This document shows positions 49,491 through 52,310 of a DNA stretch of 52,310 nucleotides, piece by piece. This DNA comes from an uncultured Drancourtella sp. GTDB lineage: Bacteria; Bacillota; Clostridia; Lachnospirales; Lachnospiraceae. The translations under genes were made by a program, and so were the position numbers. Every line of letters starts with the position of its first letter. Position 1 is the stretch's first letter. The stretch is taken from NCBI GenBank assembly GCA_937880845.1, contig CALFLL010000019.1, positions 1-52,310 of the forward strand, given 5' to 3'. Below the pieces are notes generated by a model. That model searched no databases. It was not told where the DNA came from and was given only the letters and a program-made list of their open reading frames with translations.

Positions 49491-50165
49491 GTGCGTATAT
49501 TAATAGTTGAAGACGAAAAGGATTTAAATCAGATTCTTACTTCCAGACTGAAAGCCGAACATTACAGTGTAGATTCCTGTTTTAACGGACAGGAAGCATT
49601 AGAATATATAGCCGGAGCCGAATATGATGCCATCATCCTTGATATCATGATGCCTGTCATGGATGGACTTACCGCATTAAAACATCTCCGCCGAAACGGA
49701 AATACTGCTCCCGTCCTTCTTCTTACGGCAATGGACAGTATTGAAGACCGTGTAAACGGACTTGACGCCGGGGCAAACGATTATCTCGTCAAGCCATTTG
49801 CTTTTGAAGAACTTCTCGCAAGAATCCGTGTTCTTTTAAGGAAATCTTCCCAAACACAAACAAACTGTCTGCAGTTAAGCAATTTAAAAATTTTACTTGA
49901 TACCCATCAGGTTTTCCGGAACGAAACGGAAATCAGTCTTTCCGGGAAAGAATTTTCCCTTCTGCGCTATATGATGCAGAATCAGGGAATCGTACTTTCC
50001 CGTGCCAAACTGGAACAGCATATATGGAACTATGACTTTACGGGAGGGTCTAATGTCATTGATGTCTATATCCGGTATCTCCGCCGCAAAATCGACGATG
50101 GATATGATCCAAAACTGATCCACACGGTGCGCGGTGCAGGTTATGTTTTGAAGGTGGCAGAATGA
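49491..50165 (+). CDS. OmpR/PhoB-family response regulator
   Basis: This 224-residue regulator has a receiver domain (1-120) with acidic EDEKD at the N-terminus, phospho-acceptor Asp in AIILDIMMPVMDG near residue 51 and Lys in YLVKPFAFEELLARI near 101. A winged-helix DNA-binding domain follows (130-222, VIDVYIRYLRRKIDDG and HTVRGAGYVL). GTG at 49491 is the start, with AAAGGAG 8 bases upstream. Its end overlaps the kinase ATG as ATGA, so the pair is translationally coupled. Likely target: the PepSY gene downstream, whose promoter carries an 11-base direct repeat. Confidence 0.93.
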   Translation: MRILIVEDEKDLNQILTSRLKAEHYSVDSCFNGQEALEYIAGAEYDAIILDIMMPVMDGLTALKHLRRNGNTAPVLLLTAMDSIEDRVNGLDAGANDYLVKPFAFEELLARIRVLLRKSSQTQTNCLQLSNLKILLDTHQVFRNETEISLSGKEFSLLRYMMQNQGIVLSRAKLEQHIWNYDFTGGSNVIDVYIRYLRRKIDDGYDPKLIHTVRGAGYVLKVAE

Positions 50166-51520
50166 AGCGATTATCTTTAAAGTTAAAACTGACACTCCTT
50201 TATTCTTTCTTCATGACCCTCCTTACCTGTACCTCCCTGGCATTGATGTTTTCCTTCAGTAACAAGGAAATGTTATCTTCCACACAGCATAATCTGAAAA
50301 AACAGGTGGATGAAAGTCTGGAAGACATTGAAGCAGAAGACGGGAAACTGGATATTGATTCTGATTTTTATGATCTGGATGACGGTATCTATTTATCCAT
50401 GTATTCTTCTGACGGCAGTTTCCTCTTCGGAAGATCCCCTTATGGATTTAATACTCATCCGGCTTTTCGGGATGGTCAACTTCAGACTATCAAAGACGGT
50501 GAAGAACAATGGTATATTTTTGACTTAAAATACGAAGTAGAAGATTACGGATCTGTTTTTGTCCGAGGTATTACCTCTATTACAAAAGCAGAATCCGGTT
50601 TTCGTATCACTCTGCGTTTCGCCCTTATCTTGCTCCCGCTCCTTGTAATTTTAACTGCGGTCATCGGTTATCTGTTTACAAGCCATACGCTAAGACCCGT
50701 ACAAAAAATAACGGAAACCGTGCAGAAAATACAAGCTGACAAAGATTTGTCCCGGAGAGTAGGACTTAAAAACGGCAATGATGAAATCCATCAGCTTGCC
50801 GAAACTTTTGATCGGCTTCTCCAGGAGATCGAGGAAGCCTTTCTGCGTGAAAAACAATTTACCTCTGATGTTTCCCACGAACTTAGGACTCCTGTCACGG
50901 TGCTTCTTGCTCAGTGTGACGCCTTACTGCAAGACGAAACCCTGACTCCACAGCAGTATAGTCAAGTTCAGCTTCTCGAAAAAAAGGCCCGAGATATGGC
51001 CCAGATGATTTCTCATCTGTTACTTTTATCAAGGGCCGATCAGGGACGGCAAAAGCTTCAATTAGAACGTCTGAATTTAAGTGAGCTGACAGAGCTTGTA
51101 GCAGAAGAACAGCAAATACTGGCAGAGGAACGCCGGATAACTATTGAAACAAAAATCGAACCGGATATTTACGGTTTCGTTGACGAAACCTTTTATATCC
51201 GTATGTTGGTAAATTTAATCTCCAATGCCATTTATTACGGAAACGAGGGCGGACACATTTTCCTTTCTCTTACCCTTCACAATCATTTTATTGAAGGCAG
51301 CGTAGAAGATGACGGCATTGGCATCGCTCCCGATCAGCTTCCTCATATATGGGAACGCTTTTACCGTGCCGATACATCCCGTACCGACGGCAGCCATTCC
51401 GGCCTTGGTCTTTCCATGGTAAAATGGATTGTTGAGGCACACGGAGGAACCATTTCTGCCGAAAGTTCCCTCGGAAAGGGCAGTACATTTACCTTCCTTT
51501 TCCCGAAAGAAAAAAATTAA
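50162..51520 (+). CDS. Sensor histidine kinase
   Basis: This 452-residue kinase has two membrane helices (about 9-30 and 148-170), an extracellular sensor region of about 115 residues between them, rich in Asp (DSDFYDLDDGIYL), a HAMP domain (about 172-225), and a HisKA domain with HELRTPVTVLL near residue 240. The HATPase domain has NLISNAIYYGNEGG near 350, then DDGIGIAPDQLPHIWERFYRAD and SGLGLSMVKWI. The acidic sensor region could bind cations or cationic peptides; that is inference. It pairs with the regulator upstream. Confidence 0.93.
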   Translation: MKRLSLKLKLTLLYSFFMTLLTCTSLALMFSFSNKEMLSSTQHNLKKQVDESLEDIEAEDGKLDIDSDFYDLDDGIYLSMYSSDGSFLFGRSPYGFNTHPAFRDGQLQTIKDGEEQWYIFDLKYEVEDYGSVFVRGITSITKAESGFRITLRFALILLPLLVILTAVIGYLFTSHTLRPVQKITETVQKIQADKDLSRRVGLKNGNDEIHQLAETFDRLLQEIEEAFLREKQFTSDVSHELRTPVTVLLAQCDALLQDETLTPQQYSQVQLLEKKARDMAQMISHLLLLSRADQGRQKLQLERLNLSELTELVAEEQQILAEERRITIETKIEPDIYGFVDETFYIRMLVNLISNAIYYGNEGGHIFLSLTLHNHFIEGSVEDDGIGIAPDQLPHIWERFYRADTSRTDGSHSGLGLSMVKWIVEAHGGTISAESSLGKGSTFTFLFPKEKN

Positions 51521-51535
51521 AAAATTTCTTCTGGT

Positions 51536-51555
51536 TTTAATGTTCCTTTAATGTT
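51536..51555 (+). promoter_or_regulatory. Direct repeat, likely response-regulator binding box
   Basis: TTTAATGTT occurs twice, at 51536-51544 and 51547-51555, start to start 11 bases. OmpR/PhoB-type dimers bind direct repeats with this spacing. TATTAT (51560-51565) or TATAGT (51563-51568) just downstream could be the -10, with the repeats over the -35 position. Confidence 0.55.
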
Positions 51556-51614
51556 TGGATATTATAGTAATATCAACAACAAACAAAGAAAGAATTTTGA
51601 AAGGGGTTTTCAAT

Positions 51615-52253
51615 ATGATGAAAAAATACATTGTTACAGCAGCACTTACACTTACGGTACTTGGACTTATGACAGGATGCGGAAGTAAAAATGATATCGG
51701 AGAAAATAAAGCAAAAGAAATTGCTCTTGAAACAGCAGGCGTTGACGAATCCGATGCGACAAGATTCCAGGTTTCCAAAGACCGCGATGACGGAAAAACA
51801 TTATACGAAATCCGTTTTGACGTAAACGAAAAAGAATATGAATACGAAATCAATGCAGAAAACGGGGATATCGTAAGCTCTGATGTAGGAGTAAATGCTG
51901 ATTACCAGGCTCCGGCTGATGCATCCGCAAACAGCCAGAATGCAAATCAGACACAAAACCAGCAGCCACAGGCAAATGCCGGCACTGATACACAAAACAA
52001 TGCACAGGCCAATGTACAGAATAATACGCAAAATGCCACAAACACAAATGTAAAAATCAGCGAGGCTGATGCGAAAAAGGCTGCCCTTGACAGAGTGCCG
52101 GGTGCAACAGAAAACGATCTCCGCATGGAACTGGAAATGGATGACGGAAAATACATCTACGAAGGCGATATTATCTATCAGCAGGTAGAATACGATTTTG
52201 AAATTGATGCAAATACAGGTACTTTCTTAAAATGGAGCCAGGAAAGAGAATAA
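51615..52253 (+). CDS. PepSY-domain lipoprotein
   Basis: This 213-residue lipoprotein has a signal peptide with lipobox MTGC (Cys-22 lipidated) and two PepSY domains: about 32-98 (AKEIALETAGVDESDATRF, YEIRFDVNEKEYEYEI) and 150-212 (EADAKKAALDRVPG, YEGDIIYQQVEYDFEID). A linker rich in Asn, Gln and Ala (about 103-148) joins them. PepSY domains are thought to inhibit or modulate proteases or to act in envelope sensing. AAAGGGG precedes ATG by 8 bases. It follows a two-component system and has its own promoter with a regulator-type repeat, so it is a likely target and partner of that system. Confidence 0.9.
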   Translation: MMKKYIVTAALTLTVLGLMTGCGSKNDIGENKAKEIALETAGVDESDATRFQVSKDRDDGKTLYEIRFDVNEKEYEYEINAENGDIVSSDVGVNADYQAPADASANSQNANQTQNQQPQANAGTDTQNNAQANVQNNTQNATNTNVKISEADAKKAALDRVPGATENDLRMELEMDDGKYIYEGDIIYQQVEYDFEIDANTGTFLKWSQERE

Positions 52254-52259
52254 AAGGGG

Positions 52260-52293
52260 GATGTGAAAAAACTCGATTGAGTTTTTTCACATC
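52260..52293 (+). terminator. Terminator of the PepSY gene
   Basis: Perfect 15-base arms (52260-52274 and 52279-52293) with loop GATT. The T tract after it is short (TTCATTTTT), but the stem itself contains six T. Confidence 0.8.
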
Positions 52294-52310
52294 TTCATTT
52301 TTGCACTTGT

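Overview
The window looks like chromosomal core DNA of a low-GC, anaerobic, endospore-forming Firmicute of the Lachnospiraceae type. Supporting signs are the type III glutamine synthetase, the whiA-rapZ-crh cluster, SpoIIR, a SipL-like SPOCS/LysM spore protein, AGGAGG ribosome sites, an M-box leader and many hairpin terminators. I see no phage, insertion sequence, CRISPR array or rRNA. The species call is inference; I could not run a search.

Layout. 1-300: two tRNA genes (Gly partial, Pro), minus strand. 300-2550: methyltransferase, RdgB and phosphodiesterase. 2.6-3.2 kb: a small Asn/Lys-rich gene behind a sigma-G-like promoter, facing a strong candidate small RNA on the plus strand. 3.2-8 kb: HAAS protein, GlnN, Fba, tRNA-Glu and a lipid kinase. 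8-11 kb: murB-rapZ-whiA-crh. 11.2-12.5 kb: a CorC/HlyC membrane protein on the plus strand. 12.5-15.5 kb: a sugar-type ABC importer without its ATPase. 15.6-19.5 kb: an unusual cluster of a degenerate sigma-factor-like protein, a CwlC-like amidase, an ECF-sigma/transmembrane/YARHG fusion and a YgjP-type metallopeptidase. 19.6-25.3 kb: secreted trigger-factor-like foldase, cardiolipin synthase, a small membrane protein, DUF1934 protein, MurI and PfkA. 25.4-36.2 kb: DnaE, then a long minus-strand run (CvfB, acyl-ACP thioesterase, CDF transporter, SpoIIR, GntR regulator, IspE, SipL-like protein, lipoprotein). 36.3-42.4 kb: PlsC, a second HPr-like gene on the minus strand, then PncB-Ddl-MurF-HAD. 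42.4-46.3 kb: macrodomain-GNAT fusion, HAD phosphatase, a GH32-like protein lacking the nucleophile, and a DUF2007 protein. 46.4-47.7 kb: an SPFH gene broken by an in-frame stop, plus a ribbon-helix-helix gene. 47.7-49.5 kb: MgtE under an M-box. 49.5 kb to end: response regulator, histidine kinase and PepSY lipoprotein.

How they fit together. Much of the window serves envelope and spore building: MurB, MurF, MurI and Ddl for peptidoglycan precursors; Cls, PlsC, lipid kinase and thioesterase for lipids; SpoIIR, the SipL-like protein and the amidase for sporulation. Crh, the second HPr-like protein, PfkA, Fba and the ABC importer concern carbon flow.

The most promising unexplained items are the small RNA near 3.07-3.15 kb (a promoter, a hairpin starting at the predicted +1, a C-rich linker and a terminator, with no ORF) and the 15.6-19.5 kb cluster, where a membrane-tethered sigma-like protein and a sigma-like protein without usable DNA-binding regions sit around a cell-wall amidase. 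Also notable are two HPr paralogues without a normal His-15 motif and the GH32-like protein with His in place of the catalytic Asp.
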